DNA of 64,000 nucleotides from Bradyrhizobium canariense (GCF_018130465.1 NZ_JAFCKJ010000017.1:62001-126000), one strand, 5' to 3'. Counted from the stretch's first letter, positions 8,467-16,981 are shown. Notes: generated by a model not told the origin, from the letters alone. Made by a program: numbers and translations.

Positions 8467-8772
8467 CTACCGAAGTCCGAGCAGCGATCGGTTAAAGCCG
8501 CTCGACTTGGCCTCTTTCCGGCACACGTAGCTGCCGTTAAAGCCTGAGCCGTAACGCTTTTGCCCTTGAGAATAGTACCGGCCCACCCGGAAATCGAGCC
8601 AGACCACTTCATCACCGGGGCAATGACGTTGTGCCTGTCCCTTGTAACGAAACGGCGTCAGCGGTGCTGCATGCGAGCTTCCGATTCCCCACAGCACGGT
8701 CAATACAAGCAGACGACCAGCCCGTCGAACAAATCCCCATGGGAGTTGGAGAGCGGAGAGATGCACGCTCAC
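8467..8772 (-). CDS. Small secreted protein, CPGDxVVW type
   Basis: The protein has 101 residues with a signal-like hydrophobic stretch (residues ~18-35, ending 'GSSHAAP'). The mature part has 'HCPGDEVVWLDFRVGRYY' and 'GSGFNGSYVCRKEAKSSGF', the pattern of a family of small exported proteins common in Bradyrhizobium, with two cysteines that could pair. The GTG start overlaps the TGA of the upstream gene (GTGA), so it is the last gene of the DUF3300-DUF2950 transcription unit by translational coupling. Function is unknown. Confidence 0.65.
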   Translation of the reverse strand: MSVHLSALQLPWGFVRRAGRLLVLTVLWGIGSSHAAPLTPFRYKGQAQRHCPGDEVVWLDFRVGRYYSQGQKRYGSGFNGSYVCRKEAKSSGFNRSLLGLR

Positions 8773-9203
8773 CTCAGGGAGATGATGATTTCGCTGAGAT
8801 TGGCGGCGAACTCCAGCCCAGCCTTTGGACCCTGCAGCACGATCGTGATGCCTTTGTCGTTGCGCAGCTGGACCCCATTGATACCGCCGATCAGGGCAGC
8901 TCCACCGCCGACCGAACTGTAGGTGCCGGCAAAGTCGCGGACCTCACGAATGCCCGAAGCCCGGCCCTCGAGCCGACCGAAGCTGGCGCCGGCGGTAACG
9001 CCCAAGCTCAATCCGGTGACGCGGAACGGGTAGTTGCGGCCGCGATAAGTCAGCACGCCGGTCCCGGCGCCGCCGCCCACCAGCAGCCCCGCTTTCACGA
9101 TCTTGACGCGGACCTGGCCGGAGACCTGAGCTAAGGAGGGCGTCGTCGACACGAATGCGAGCAGCGCAAGAACTGCCAGACGCACGAGAAACGGGCGCAA
9201 CAT
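8769..9203 (-). CDS. Exported glycine-rich SYLF/DUF1134-like protein
   Basis: With the ATG at 9203 the protein has 144 residues. A signal peptide ends near 'TPSLAQ'. The mature part is glycine-rich beta structure: 'KIVKAGLLVGGGAGTGVL', 'YRGRNYPFRVTGLSLGVTAG' and 'KGITIVLQGPKAGLEFAA'. It is paralogous to the product of 17612-18049. The pattern recalls SYLF (YSC84) and DUF1134 periplasmic proteins, but I cannot place it firmly. The start 13 bp after the DUF2950 stop is preferred over a longer frame that overlaps that gene. It overlaps the next gene by 4 bp. Confidence 0.72.
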   Translation of the reverse strand: MLRPFLVRLAVLALLAFVSTTPSLAQVSGQVRVKIVKAGLLVGGGAGTGVLTYRGRNYPFRVTGLSLGVTAGASFGRLEGRASGIREVRDFAGTYSSVGGGAALIGGINGVQLRNDKGITIVLQGPKAGLEFAANLSEIIISLR

Positions 9204-9216
9204 CGCCGTCCGATGC

Positions 9217-10134
9217 TTAGGGTCTCGCAGCATCGACCTTCTTCCAGGTCTGGTCGGGATCAAACAGCGTGGTGCGCGGTGCGACGAATTCGGTCCGCGG
9301 TCCCAAATCCTTCTGGTAGACGGTGCCGGCATGGTTCACCAGAAAGGTCATGACGCCGGAATTGCCGTACTCGGCGGGCCACGCAATCAACGCAAAGCCA
9401 CCGATCATCTTGCCCTTGACGACATAGTTGAGCGCGCCGCCTGGCGCATTTGATCCCTGCCCTTTCAGGATATGGAAATAGTAGCCGTGATAGGGCGCCG
9501 GCCCTTCCTCGGCCTTGTAGCCTTCGCTTGATGCCTGCGCCGCCAACGCGCCGAGCGGACTCGGGTCGCTGTCGTCGCGCCAGAACAGCCCGTCCTTCTT
9601 GCCCGCACTGCTGACGATGCGCTGTGCGTAGACGCCGGCCCCCTCGCCGCGATCCTTGTCGGCATATTCGTTCTCGGCATCGACGAAGGCGAGGCTGGTC
9701 TGGATCGCATCGAGCTCGTTGCGACCGATCCGGCGATACAGCACTTCGATGCGGCCTTCGGCGGTATCGAACTCCCAGCCGGTCCTGGTGTTGACGAGTG
9801 GGATCGGGAACGGGAAGTCGTCCGGACCCAGGATCAGCGTCGCCTTCTTGTTACCCTCCGCCTTGATCGAATGCTTGGCCTCATACATCGAGGTGAAGCG
9901 TTGCCGGATGTCCACGTCGGCGACCTCATCGCCGGACGAGACGATGTCCTGAGCGGCGCTGCCGAGCACTTTCAGGATGGCCCTGTCCGGGCCGCTCTTG
10001 ACGGCGGCGGCGAGCGCTGCCGCCGCATCCTCCGGCGTCGGATAGGACTGCTGCGCCTGGGATGGCGAACTCATGAGCGCCAGCGCCATGATGGCCGGCA
10101 AGGCCGCACGATGAAGCGACTTCAGGCCGATCAT
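9217..10134 (-). CDS. DUF2950 family exported protein
   Basis: The protein has 305 residues. The signal peptide ends 'SPSQAQ'. The rest matches DUF2950: 'YPTPEDAAAALAAAVKSG', 'GWEFDTAEGRIEVLYRRIG' and 'YHGYYFHILKGQG', followed by 'GGALNYVVKGKMIGGFALIA' and 'YGNSGVMTFLVNH'. DUF2950 genes are habitually next to DUF3300 genes, as here, where the ATG overlaps the upstream TGA by 4 bp. The proteins are periplasmic or envelope-associated with no known reaction. Expression is likely driven by the FixK box at 11871. Confidence 0.9.
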   Translation of the reverse strand: MIGLKSLHRAALPAIMALALMSSPSQAQQSYPTPEDAAAALAAAVKSGPDRAILKVLGSAAQDIVSSGDEVADVDIRQRFTSMYEAKHSIKAEGNKKATLILGPDDFPFPIPLVNTRTGWEFDTAEGRIEVLYRRIGRNELDAIQTSLAFVDAENEYADKDRGEGAGVYAQRIVSSAGKKDGLFWRDDSDPSPLGALAAQASSEGYKAEEGPAPYHGYYFHILKGQGSNAPGGALNYVVKGKMIGGFALIAWPAEYGNSGVMTFLVNHAGTVYQKDLGPRTEFVAPRTTLFDPDQTWKKVDAARP

Positions 10135-11816
10135 GGCGTCACCTCCGCAGGGATCATCGCGCCACCGGCGAGCCAGTCGCGGTAGGTGCGGAGCTTCAGA
10201 CCGAGCTTTTCGTAATAGACTCGGAGATAACCATCGGCCCCGCGGGTGACGGCTTTCGGCATCACCTCCTCGACCTCCTGCGCGATGACACCGACATAGG
10301 CCTTGTCGCTGCCGATATAGCTGAAGCGGTAATAGCCGAGGCCATTTGCGAGGTGGCCGAGCAGAATGACATCGTGCTTCAGCGCGATATCGGAGCGCCG
10401 TCCACCGCCGCCACCACCACGGCCGCCTCCTCCGCCGCCACCATGGAAGCCGCCGCCCCCACCACCGCGGCCAGCGAAGCTCGCGCCGCCACCGCCGCCA
10501 CGCGGCCCCGCGCTCGCCATGCTGGAACGACCGCGGGCCGATGCCGCTGCCGCCGAGCGGCCCGACGACACGTTCAACGCGCCGCCGCCACCACCGCGGT
10601 TCGCGGCCTTGGCGCCGCCGCCCTTGGCACCGGCATTCTTGGCGCCAGCATTCTTGGCACCGGCGTTCTTGGCACCACCCTTGCCGGCGCGATCGCCGCC
10701 GCCCTTTGCACGATCACCACCAGCCTTGGCGCGATCCCCCGCGCCCTGACGGTCAGCACCTCGATCACCTGCGCGGTCTCCTGCGCGGTCTCCTGCACGA
10801 TCGCCCGCTCGATCCCCAGCACGGTCGCCGGCACGATCTCCCGCACCCGGCCGGTCCTGTCCCGGCTTCAGCACCTGCTGTCCGTCGCGGCCGCGGAAAT
10901 CCATCCGGTCGGCGGCACCGGCCTTCAAGTTGCTATTGCCGAAGCGCTGCTGAACATTCGCGTTATTGTAGCGTACGCCCTGGCGATGCGCCGGATTGTG
11001 CTGCCAGCCGTTTCCGATGTTGGTGGTTCGGTGATTGATATAGACGTTGCGGTTGCCCCAGTTGCAGCCGCCGCCCCAATAATTGCCCCAGCGGCCGATG
11101 GCCCAGGCGGCGCCGAAGGCCAGACCCGCTGCGACGACGCCTGCACCGATGTAGGACGGGTAGCCGAAGTAATAGGGCGGATACTCGGTGTAGGGCCACG
11201 CTCCGTAGACCGCTGCCGGCTCGTAATACGGCACATACATCGTATTAGACACTGCCGGTTCGATCACGATCACCTGCTTGGTTTCCTGGGTCTGGACGCT
11301 GACCTTTTGCTGCTTGGTGGTGACCAGCTTCTTGTTGTCATAGGCCTTGGTGCGCAGGCGCTGGACCGCATCCATCACGTCCGGCTGTTGCGCTAGCACG
11401 GCGTCGCCGAGCGCCTTGGTCCAGTCGAGCTTGTCGCTCATCATCGTCAAGACCTCGGCAGTGGAGGCCAGGGCCTTGATGCTGTCGTCCCAGGACTGCT
11501 TCTCGACCTCGGTCTTCAGCGCATCGCCCTTCAGGGTCTTCTCTCTCAGCCAGCGATCGGCCTGCACGACTTCCAGAGGATAGGTCGATGCCGCCAGAAC
11601 ATTGGCGAGCAGTTCGTCGGGATAGAGCGCGATCGGCGCCACCAGTGCTTCAAGCTGCTCGGGCTTGAGCAACTCGACCGTCGGCGGTGGCTGGCCTGGC
11701 GGTTGCGCCTGACTGCCCGGGGCAGCCGGCGTGTCGGCCGTTTGGGCGGCCGCGGCGACCGGGATCGCCAAGAGCAGCGCCATCGCGATCAAGGCTTTGC
11801 CGCAACGAAACATCAT
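10131..11816 (-). CDS. DUF3300 protein with low-complexity middle and C-terminal S74-type domain
   Basis: The protein has 561 residues: a signal peptide to about residue 24 ('VAAAAQ'), a DUF3300 domain at about 48-230 ('LEALVAPIALYPDELLANVL', 'YPLEVVQADRWL'), and a low-complexity region at about 320-475 made of tandem GDRA repeats, AKNAG repeats and glycine runs. A C-terminal segment (~482-560: 'SDIALKHDVILLG', 'VGVIAQEVEEVMPKAV') resembles the Peptidase_S74 intramolecular chaperone of phage tail spikes, including the Ser and Lys of its self-cleavage dyad. GGGAGGAT precedes the ATG. A FixK box lies 55 bp upstream. It heads a four-gene minus-strand operon. Confidence 0.88.
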   Translation of the reverse strand: MMFRCGKALIAMALLLAIPVAAAAQTADTPAAPGSQAQPPGQPPPTVELLKPEQLEALVAPIALYPDELLANVLAASTYPLEVVQADRWLREKTLKGDALKTEVEKQSWDDSIKALASTAEVLTMMSDKLDWTKALGDAVLAQQPDVMDAVQRLRTKAYDNKKLVTTKQQKVSVQTQETKQVIVIEPAVSNTMYVPYYEPAAVYGAWPYTEYPPYYFGYPSYIGAGVVAAGLAFGAAWAIGRWGNYWGGGCNWGNRNVYINHRTTNIGNGWQHNPAHRQGVRYNNANVQQRFGNSNLKAGAADRMDFRGRDGQQVLKPGQDRPGAGDRAGDRAGDRAGDRAGDRAGDRAGDRGADRQGAGDRAKAGGDRAKGGGDRAGKGGAKNAGAKNAGAKNAGAKGGGAKAANRGGGGGALNVSSGRSAAAASARGRSSMASAGPRGGGGGASFAGRGGGGGGFHGGGGGGGRGGGGGGRRSDIALKHDVILLGHLANGLGYYRFSYIGSDKAYVGVIAQEVEEVMPKAVTRGADGYLRVYYEKLGLKLRTYRDWLAGGAMIPAEVTP

Positions 11817-11870
11817 ATCCTCCCTTGGGGCCTCACCGGAGCAAGCTTCCTGGAAGGTCAGCAGCCTTTG

Positions 11871-11884
11871 TTGATCGAGATCAA
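11871..11884. promoter_or_regulatory. FixK/FNR box upstream of the DUF3300 operon
   Basis: TTGATCGAGATCAA fits TTGA-N6-TCAA exactly and is nearly a full palindrome. It is 55 bp before the DUF3300 ATG, a normal distance for a class II activator site. The remaining 11817-12159 interval shows no gene. Confidence 0.8.
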
Positions 11885-12159
11885 AGGAACGCAGCGGCTC
11901 CGCCCGAAAGGCGCCTTGCTGCGATGCGGCTGCGATGTGTGACGGTGCCGGATCATGCCGGAGATCGCGGACATTCTCGCCGACATCAGGCGGGACGATC
12001 AGCGCGCCAGTGATCTCGTCGAGCAGACAGTGGCACTACAGCGCAACTTTCGCGCTAACGCACTGTCGCCCGTCGCCATCCGGTGGCGTCACCTCAGTCG
12101 AGATCAAGGTCCTGCCTTCGGACCGGCATCTCGGCGCAGACCAAACGCGGGCGCGCTGC

Positions 12160-13479
12160 TCAAGCCTCAAGCCTTCCGCCCTGCGCAGACAGCAAGATCC
12201 GGCGGTCGTGGATCAAGCCCTGAAGGCGATGCGCCGCAACGTTCAGGGTCGTGACATCAAGCGCGTTTTCGTCCCCCGCTGCCGTTCTGGCACGCTGCGC
12301 CTGGAGAACCTTGTCGATCTCGGCCTCAATATCGGATAATTCTGTCTCCGCCTCCGTCGTACGGATCCGTGCACCCAGCGCATAAAGCGAGTCCAGTCCC
12401 TCTTCCTTCGGGCGTTCAGCCACCCCGAGGAATTTCCAGGCCGCAGCCAGTATCGAGATGAGGCCGCCGAAGATCATCGGCGTGAGAAAAATGGCGTTTC
12501 CCCATTTGTCGAGAAAACTCTGCTGTGTGCCGTTGTAGAACGCGGCGGCTCCAGGATGAACGGGGAGAAAGGCGTCCGAGTCAGTGCTCGGCGCGGTCAT
12601 TTGTGAGAGAATCGGCAATTCACCCAACAGATCCCTGCGCGCCTTCATCAGCTCATCCGCCAGGCTGCCGGCCGCCTCGGCGCTGAGCTGCTTTCGCGCG
12701 ACCACATAGAACGAGACCCGCAGCGTAGTAAGATCCTCGCTCGGAACGGGCGGCGAACCGCGCAACGTGCCCTTCGGGACATCGAAGCTTTCATAGGCGC
12801 GCTGCTTCTCCGCGATCGCCCCCGCCGCCTCTATGGGAAGGAGGATCGGCGCGGTCTTCGGCGTCTGTAGAAAGAGGCCGCGCAACAGAGCCAGATATTT
12901 TTCGGCGACAGGAACCACGACCAGAATCGCCCGAACCTCCTTGGCATCGATCGCGCGCCGCGCGTCCGCCGGCTGGAGATCGCGGAACGTCACGTTGGAA
13001 CGAGCCAAGCCGTATTCGTCGCTCAGAACGTTGACGACCTTGCGATTGATCTCGCCGCCGATCACGCCGACGCTGGTGCGCTTCAGGCCGGCGATGTCGG
13101 TAATGGAGGAGCCCGGCGGCGCGACCAGCAGGACAACGGCATGGGCGAGAACCACGATGGCCTGTGCCTGCGAAAGATCGCCGACATCGCCGCGGACGAC
13201 GGCGAGATCGACTTTCTCGGCCGCAAACAGGTTGGCCGCATCAACCGCGTTGGTGGTCTCCACCAGCTTGAGGCGCACCGGGGCGTTGACCACAGCAAGC
13301 CGGCTCGCCAGCGCCGAGACCAGCCGTGTGGCCTCCCCGTCCAAGGATCCGACCGCGATGGTCAGCGTCGTCGGGCGGGAATACCAGCGGTAGCCGAACA
13401 GGCCGGCCCCGAGGACCAGCACGACCGCGCCGGCGACAACGATGATACGAAGCCATATCGGCATTCTCGCTGAGACCAT
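12160..13479 (-). CDS. TAXI-family TRAP solute-binding protein, membrane-anchored, without permease
   Basis: The protein has 439 residues from the ATG at 13479 (GAGAG before it). One membrane segment follows the start ('IIVVAGAVVLVLGAGLFGYRW'). A TAXI solute-binding domain comes next ('TLTIAVGSLDGEATRLVSAL', 'KVDLAVVRGDVG', 'SSITDIAGLKRTSVGVIGG'). A second membrane segment near residue 345 ('NAIFLTPMIFGGLISILAAA') leads into a charged coiled-coil tail. TAXI proteins normally deliver substrates to a fused TRAP permease, but none is nearby. The double anchor and cytoplasmic tail suggest a sensor or scaffold. It is downstream of a 41-aa gene and a FixK box. Confidence 0.8.
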   Translation of the reverse strand: MVSARMPIWLRIIVVAGAVVLVLGAGLFGYRWYSRPTTLTIAVGSLDGEATRLVSALASRLAVVNAPVRLKLVETTNAVDAANLFAAEKVDLAVVRGDVGDLSQAQAIVVLAHAVVLLVAPPGSSITDIAGLKRTSVGVIGGEINRKVVNVLSDEYGLARSNVTFRDLQPADARRAIDAKEVRAILVVVPVAEKYLALLRGLFLQTPKTAPILLPIEAAGAIAEKQRAYESFDVPKGTLRGSPPVPSEDLTTLRVSFYVVARKQLSAEAAGSLADELMKARRDLLGELPILSQMTAPSTDSDAFLPVHPGAAAFYNGTQQSFLDKWGNAIFLTPMIFGGLISILAAAWKFLGVAERPKEEGLDSLYALGARIRTTEAETELSDIEAEIDKVLQAQRARTAAGDENALDVTTLNVAAHRLQGLIHDRRILLSAQGGRLEA

Positions 13480-13569
13480 ACTGCTCTCGCAGTGGCTGTG
13501 ACGTTGGCGGACCGGACGGGTGCGCTCCGCCCTAGGCAATCGCGGTTTTGCAGGGCTTGCTCGCGCGGT

Positions 13570-13695
13570 CTAGCAGCGCGTCACCACCCGGCCATAGGCA
13601 TCCACGACCTGCGCGCAGGTCGGCGCATAATAGGCGCCCGCCGCAACGCCGGCATAACTTATCGGGGTGAGCGGACGCCCAACCCGTCTCCGCAT
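13570..13695 (-). CDS. 41-aa protein, paralogue of the small secreted protein at 37895
   Basis: This short gene starts at ATG 13695 with GAGAGG six bases before it and ends in TAG. The translation runs 'MRRRVGRPLTPISYAGVAAG' and finishes 'VVDAYGRVVTRC'. It shares 'RVGRPLTPxSxAGVA' and a paired-cysteine C-terminus with the 91-aa protein at 37895-38170. Unlike that protein it lacks a signal peptide, so it may be a shortened relative. A perfect FixK box sits 54 bp upstream of the ATG, the same arrangement as its paralogue. The TAXI gene follows 90 bp downstream. Function is unknown. Confidence 0.6.
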   Translation of the reverse strand: MRRRVGRPLTPISYAGVAAGAYYAPTCAQVVDAYGRVVTRC

Positions 13696-13748
13696 ATCAA
13701 TCCTCTCAAGCTGCAAGGACACCCAGGGACCATTCACGATCACCTTGC

Positions 13749-13762
13749 TTGATATGAATCAA
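13749..13762. promoter_or_regulatory. FixK/FNR box upstream of the 41-aa gene
   Basis: TTGATATGAATCAA is an exact TTGA-N6-TCAA match and identical to the box at 15513. It lies 54 bp before the 41-aa gene and just beyond the 3' end of the HlyD gene, so it should drive the 41-aa gene and possibly the TAXI gene. Confidence 0.78.
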
Positions 13763-13779
13763 GCCGGAACCAAGCTCGA

Positions 13780-15012
13780 TCAGTGCCCGCTGAGCACCAG
13801 TGTCTTGATCGGCAGCAGCAGGGCCTGGATGCGTAGCAGCATCGCATGCACCAGCCCGACACCGTCCATGACGTGCAATCCGATCGCCCGGGCGGTACTG
13901 GTCTCCTTCGCGGAGATCTCCTCGTGATTGCTGGTGTAGGCGTTGACGATGCAGCTACTCCCTGGCGTCACGCCTTCAAGCCCGCCCTTGTAGAGCGGCT
14001 CCAGGAAGGCGAGTATCGAACCCGGCTTCCGTGCATTCTGAAGTTCAATCAATTCCTGGCCAGCCTGGACCTGGCCGGCGGCGATGTAATCCTGCACATC
14101 GGTGACAATGAGTGGAATGATCACCCACGGCTTGGAGATGCACGTCGCTTCCGCGACCATCCCTGCCTTGATCACCCCCGCTTCGATCTGTCCAAACCCG
14201 GCCTGCAGCCTACCCCTGCCGGCATCCGCCGGTATCAACACGCCGGCTGGTCGCATGATCTGGGCAACGAGATCGCCAGACCGAACGAGGAACTGTTCGA
14301 CCCGCCCATCGACACCGGCGCGAACAAAGGTCTTGTCCAGATCGACCTGCGCTTCGGCCAATGCCGCCTGGGCGCTCGCCTTTTCGGCAGGCAAGAGCGC
14401 TGAAAGCCGCAACGTTGCCGACGTCTTGGACGCGGTGGCGGCGTCCACACCGGCCTGCCGCTGGTTGACCACGACCTGTAATTTCTCGATATCGCGCTGC
14501 GGGACGATACCGGGGTTGCGGCGCTGCAACTCCGTCTTGACGTCCAGTTCGTCCTTGGCCTGCTGAAGGCTGGCCTTGGCTTCCTGGATCTGCGCTTCGG
14601 CTTTGACAACGTCGCTTTCCGCGCTTGTCATCGCCGCGTCGACCTCGGCGATCTTGCGCGTGGCCGTCTCCAAAGACGCCTTCTGTTTCGAATTATCCAG
14701 CGTGAACAGGACGTCGCCTTTCTTCACCGACTGGCTGTAGCTGACCTTGACCTCGGCGACGCGCCCCGAACCCTCGGGAAGAATTGGCACGGTCCGGAAG
14801 TACATTGCCGCCGAGGTCGTTGACGGGTGAAAGTAGAAGATCATGGTGATCAAGGACACCGTGAGCATCAGGCAGCCGGTGATGCCCCACCGCAGTTCGT
14901 ACCATATGGAAAAGAACGTGATCTCCTTGCCGAAACGCTTGCCCTGGGCGTAGCGGCGGTAGAGGTAGTCCGGCAGGATGGTCAGAAGGGAGCAGAACAT
15001 GAGCTCAAACAT
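13780..15012 (-). CDS. HlyD-family membrane fusion protein
   Basis: The protein has 410 residues from the ATG at 15012. A membrane segment at about 45-68 ('WGITGCLMLTVSLITMIFYF') is followed by the first lipoyl half ('GSGRVAEVKVSYSQSVKKGD'), a long coiled coil of about 100 residues ('LETATRKIAEVDAAMTSAES' onward) and the return half ('TFVRAGVDGRVEQFLVRSGD'). This is the periplasmic adaptor architecture of the YibH/EmrA-like group. No transporter ATPase or outer-membrane channel is adjacent. It overlaps the 3' end of the preceding small membrane protein gene by 8 bp, so the two are one unit, as in yibIH-type pairs. Confidence 0.88.
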   Translation of the reverse strand: MFELMFCSLLTILPDYLYRRYAQGKRFGKEITFFSIWYELRWGITGCLMLTVSLITMIFYFHPSTTSAAMYFRTVPILPEGSGRVAEVKVSYSQSVKKGDVLFTLDNSKQKASLETATRKIAEVDAAMTSAESDVVKAEAQIQEAKASLQQAKDELDVKTELQRRNPGIVPQRDIEKLQVVVNQRQAGVDAATASKTSATLRLSALLPAEKASAQAALAEAQVDLDKTFVRAGVDGRVEQFLVRSGDLVAQIMRPAGVLIPADAGRGRLQAGFGQIEAGVIKAGMVAEATCISKPWVIIPLIVTDVQDYIAAGQVQAGQELIELQNARKPGSILAFLEPLYKGGLEGVTPGSSCIVNAYTSNHEEISAKETSTARAIGLHVMDGVGLVHAMLLRIQALLLPIKTLVLSGH

Positions 15013-15436
15013 GGCTGTGCTCCTTCCCCTTGGCGATTGGCTTTTCTGCCAGCGGCAGGCTTGGTAGTTCGGGCTCGCGCCCTTCGCTCGGCGCGGCATC
15101 GGCGATTCTCTCGACCGAGCCTGCGATGCTGCGCAGCGGTGTGCCGAAATCGGGCAAATCGATCATCGCGAGCAGCAGGCCCGCCACCCAGAAAATATGC
15201 TGGTGCGTAAAGAGCGAGATGATGCCCAGCACAGCTACGATCTCGAATTGCAGCTTCTGTGACTTGTGCGCCATCCGCTCGGGCAGGCTGTGCAGCTTCC
15301 AATAGAGCGTACCCACCCAGAGCACGGAGCCGATCAGGAAGATCCCCATCACCACCATCAGCGTGTCCACGCCGCTTTCCGGCGCCAGGTAGAACGGCAG
15401 GTGATGGGGGGCCATCGGATGAAGTTGCTCGCTCAA
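15005..15436 (-). CDS. Small inner-membrane protein paired with the HlyD protein
   Basis: The protein has 143 residues. Two or three hydrophobic segments are visible ('LMVVMGIFLIGSVLWVGTLY', 'FEIVAVLGIISLFTHQ', 'IFWVAGLLLAMIDLPDFG'), then a polar tail of ~40 residues. The arrangement upstream of and overlapping an HlyD gene resembles YibI/YibH-type pairs, although the sequence is longer than YibI. It would be an integral membrane partner. The divergent intergenic region contains the FixK box at 15513, 77 bp upstream of the start. Confidence 0.75.
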   Translation of the reverse strand: MSEQLHPMAPHHLPFYLAPESGVDTLMVVMGIFLIGSVLWVGTLYWKLHSLPERMAHKSQKLQFEIVAVLGIISLFTHQHIFWVAGLLLAMIDLPDFGTPLRSIAGSVERIADAAPSEGREPELPSLPLAEKPIAKGKEHSHV

Positions 15437-15512
15437 CGCTCTTCTCCACAGAAGGGACCCAGGCGGTTTGCACGCCGGTTAGCTAGCGTGGCCGCACAGG
15501 TGAGAAAATTGC

Positions 15513-15526
15513 TTGATATGAATCAA
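15513..15526. promoter_or_regulatory. FixK/FNR box in a divergent promoter region
   Basis: TTGATATGAATCAA is an exact TTGA-N6-TCAA match. It lies between the leftward membrane protein/HlyD pair (77 bp) and the rightward 150-aa protein/ppk2 pair (72 bp), so it could serve both. Confidence 0.8.
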
Positions 15527-15597
15527 AGGTCGAGACGGTGCGAAACCTAGCCTAGCCCTGACTCTGCCCCAACAGCAAGCGAGGAGGCTCGTCAGCC

Positions 15598-16050
15598 ATG
15601 CCCAGCGTCGATGATCTCATCCCCAGTGCAGCGCAAATCCGCAAGGAGGCGGCGCTCAAGGAGGCCGAAAAGGCAGATGAATATGCGCGACTCGCCGCCG
15701 CGGCCGAAGCCGAGAAGCGGGCCCTGATCGAGCGCCTGACCAAGCCGTCCGGCAAGACCGAGGAGGAGAAGATCAAGCTCGCCTCGACGATCATCCAGCG
15801 TGCGGTGCGAAACGGCCTGACCGAAGTGCAGGTCTATCGCTTCCCCAATACGCTGTGCACCGACAAGGGCCGCGCCATCAACCAGATGGAAGCAGGTTGG
15901 GAGAAAACACTGACGGGAATTCCAAAGGAGGTCTTCCAGCTTTGGACCGATCATCTCAAGCCGCGCGGCTATCGCATCGCCTACCAGATCATCGACTTCC
16001 CGGGTGGCGTGCCCGGCGACATCGGCGTGACCATCTCCTGGGGAGATTGA
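15598..16050 (+). CDS. Conserved 150-aa hypothetical protein upstream of ppk2
   Basis: The start is well supported (GAGGAGG before ATG 15598). The N-terminal half is a charged helix rich in Ala, Glu and Lys ('AQIRKEAALKEAEKADEYAR'). The C-terminal half looks globular ('NGLTEVQVYRFPNTLCTDKG', 'LKPRGYRIAYQIIDFPGG'). There is no signal peptide or membrane segment. I do not recognise a domain. It is 34 bp before the polyphosphate kinase gene and downstream of a FixK box, which suggests a role tied to polyphosphate or energy status under low oxygen. Confidence 0.78.
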   Translation: MPSVDDLIPSAAQIRKEAALKEAEKADEYARLAAAAEAEKRALIERLTKPSGKTEEEKIKLASTIIQRAVRNGLTEVQVYRFPNTLCTDKGRAINQMEAGWEKTLTGIPKEVFQLWTDHLKPRGYRIAYQIIDFPGGVPGDIGVTISWGD

Positions 16051-16084
16051 ACTCGACTGGATCGGACGTAGCGAGAGGCGGAGC

Positions 16085-16885
16085 ATGGCAAAGGACGAAG
16101 CCGGGGCGCGGATGAAGCGCAAGGACTATGAGAAGCACTTGGAGAAGCTCCAAATCGAGCTTTGCCAGCTCCAGGACTTCGTGCGGGAAAACAGGCTTCG
16201 GGTCATCGTCCTGTTCGAAGGCCGGGACGCCGCCGGCAAGGGCGGCACGATCAAGGCGATCACCGAAAAGGTCAGCCCGCGGGTGTTTCGCGTTGTGGCG
16301 CTGCCGGCACCGTCCGATCGTGAAAAGACGCAGATCTTCTTCCAACGCTACATGCAGCAGTTTCCGGCCGGCGGCGAGATCGTGATCTTCGACCGCAGTT
16401 GGTACAACCGCGCCGGCGTCGAACATGTGATGGGCTTTTGTACGCCCGCCGAGCACGAGCGCTTCCTCACGCTCTGCCCGCAGATGGAGAAATACGTCAT
16501 CGACGGCGGGATCATCCTGGTCAAGATCTGGCTCGAGGTCGGCATGGACGAGCAGGAGCGCCGCTTCAGGGCTCGTATCGACGACCCGGTACGACAGTGG
16601 AAGCTGAGCCCGATGGACCTGGAATCCTACCGCCGCTGGTACGACTATTCGCGGGCTCGTGACCTCATGCTGAAGAGGACGAGCACGAAGCATGCTCCTT
16701 GGTATGTCATCCGGTCCGACGACAAAAGACGGGCGCGGCTGAACTGCATCGCGCATATCTTGAGGGCAATCCCGCACAAGCGGATCAAGAAGGACAAGGT
16801 CAGGCTGCCGCCGCGCTCAGACAAGGGACGCTACAATGACCAGGCAGGCCTGCGCGGCATGAAGTTCGTCGCCGAACGATATTGA
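16085..16885 (+). CDS. ppk2: Polyphosphate kinase 2 family
   Basis: The protein has 266 residues, the normal length for single-domain PPK2. Walker A is 'GRDAAGKGG' at residues 46-54, Walker B/lid 'DRSWYNR' at 103-109, and the basic C-terminal 'WYVIRSDDKRRARLNCIAHI' helix is present. PPK2 transfers phosphate between polyphosphate and nucleotides in the cytoplasm, usually regenerating ATP or GTP from NDP (class I) or NMP. Class cannot be fixed by eye. It is co-directional with and 34 bp from the 150-aa gene under the FixK box at 15513, fitting an ATP-sparing role when respiration is limited. Confidence 0.92.
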   Translation: MAKDEAGARMKRKDYEKHLEKLQIELCQLQDFVRENRLRVIVLFEGRDAAGKGGTIKAITEKVSPRVFRVVALPAPSDREKTQIFFQRYMQQFPAGGEIVIFDRSWYNRAGVEHVMGFCTPAEHERFLTLCPQMEKYVIDGGIILVKIWLEVGMDEQERRFRARIDDPVRQWKLSPMDLESYRRWYDYSRARDLMLKRTSTKHAPWYVIRSDDKRRARLNCIAHILRAIPHKRIKKDKVRLPPRSDKGRYNDQAGLRGMKFVAERY

Positions 16886-16981
16886 CCGATCGATCGGGCC
16901 GCGCTCCAGGTGCGGTCCTATCGTTGAACGCCGGAGCGATGCTGCTGACGGTCTTGGATAGCCCGTCAGCTGCGCTTTGCC

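Noticed and set aside
10353-11396. Open frames rich in Pro/Ala or Thr/Ala on the plus strand
   Set aside because: They mirror the repetitive DUF3300 coding sequence and have no supported start.
12768-12781. TGCCCTTCGGGACA as a further copy of the TGTCCC operator
   Set aside because: It has a mismatch in the arm and lies inside the TAXI coding sequence, so chance is the simpler explanation.
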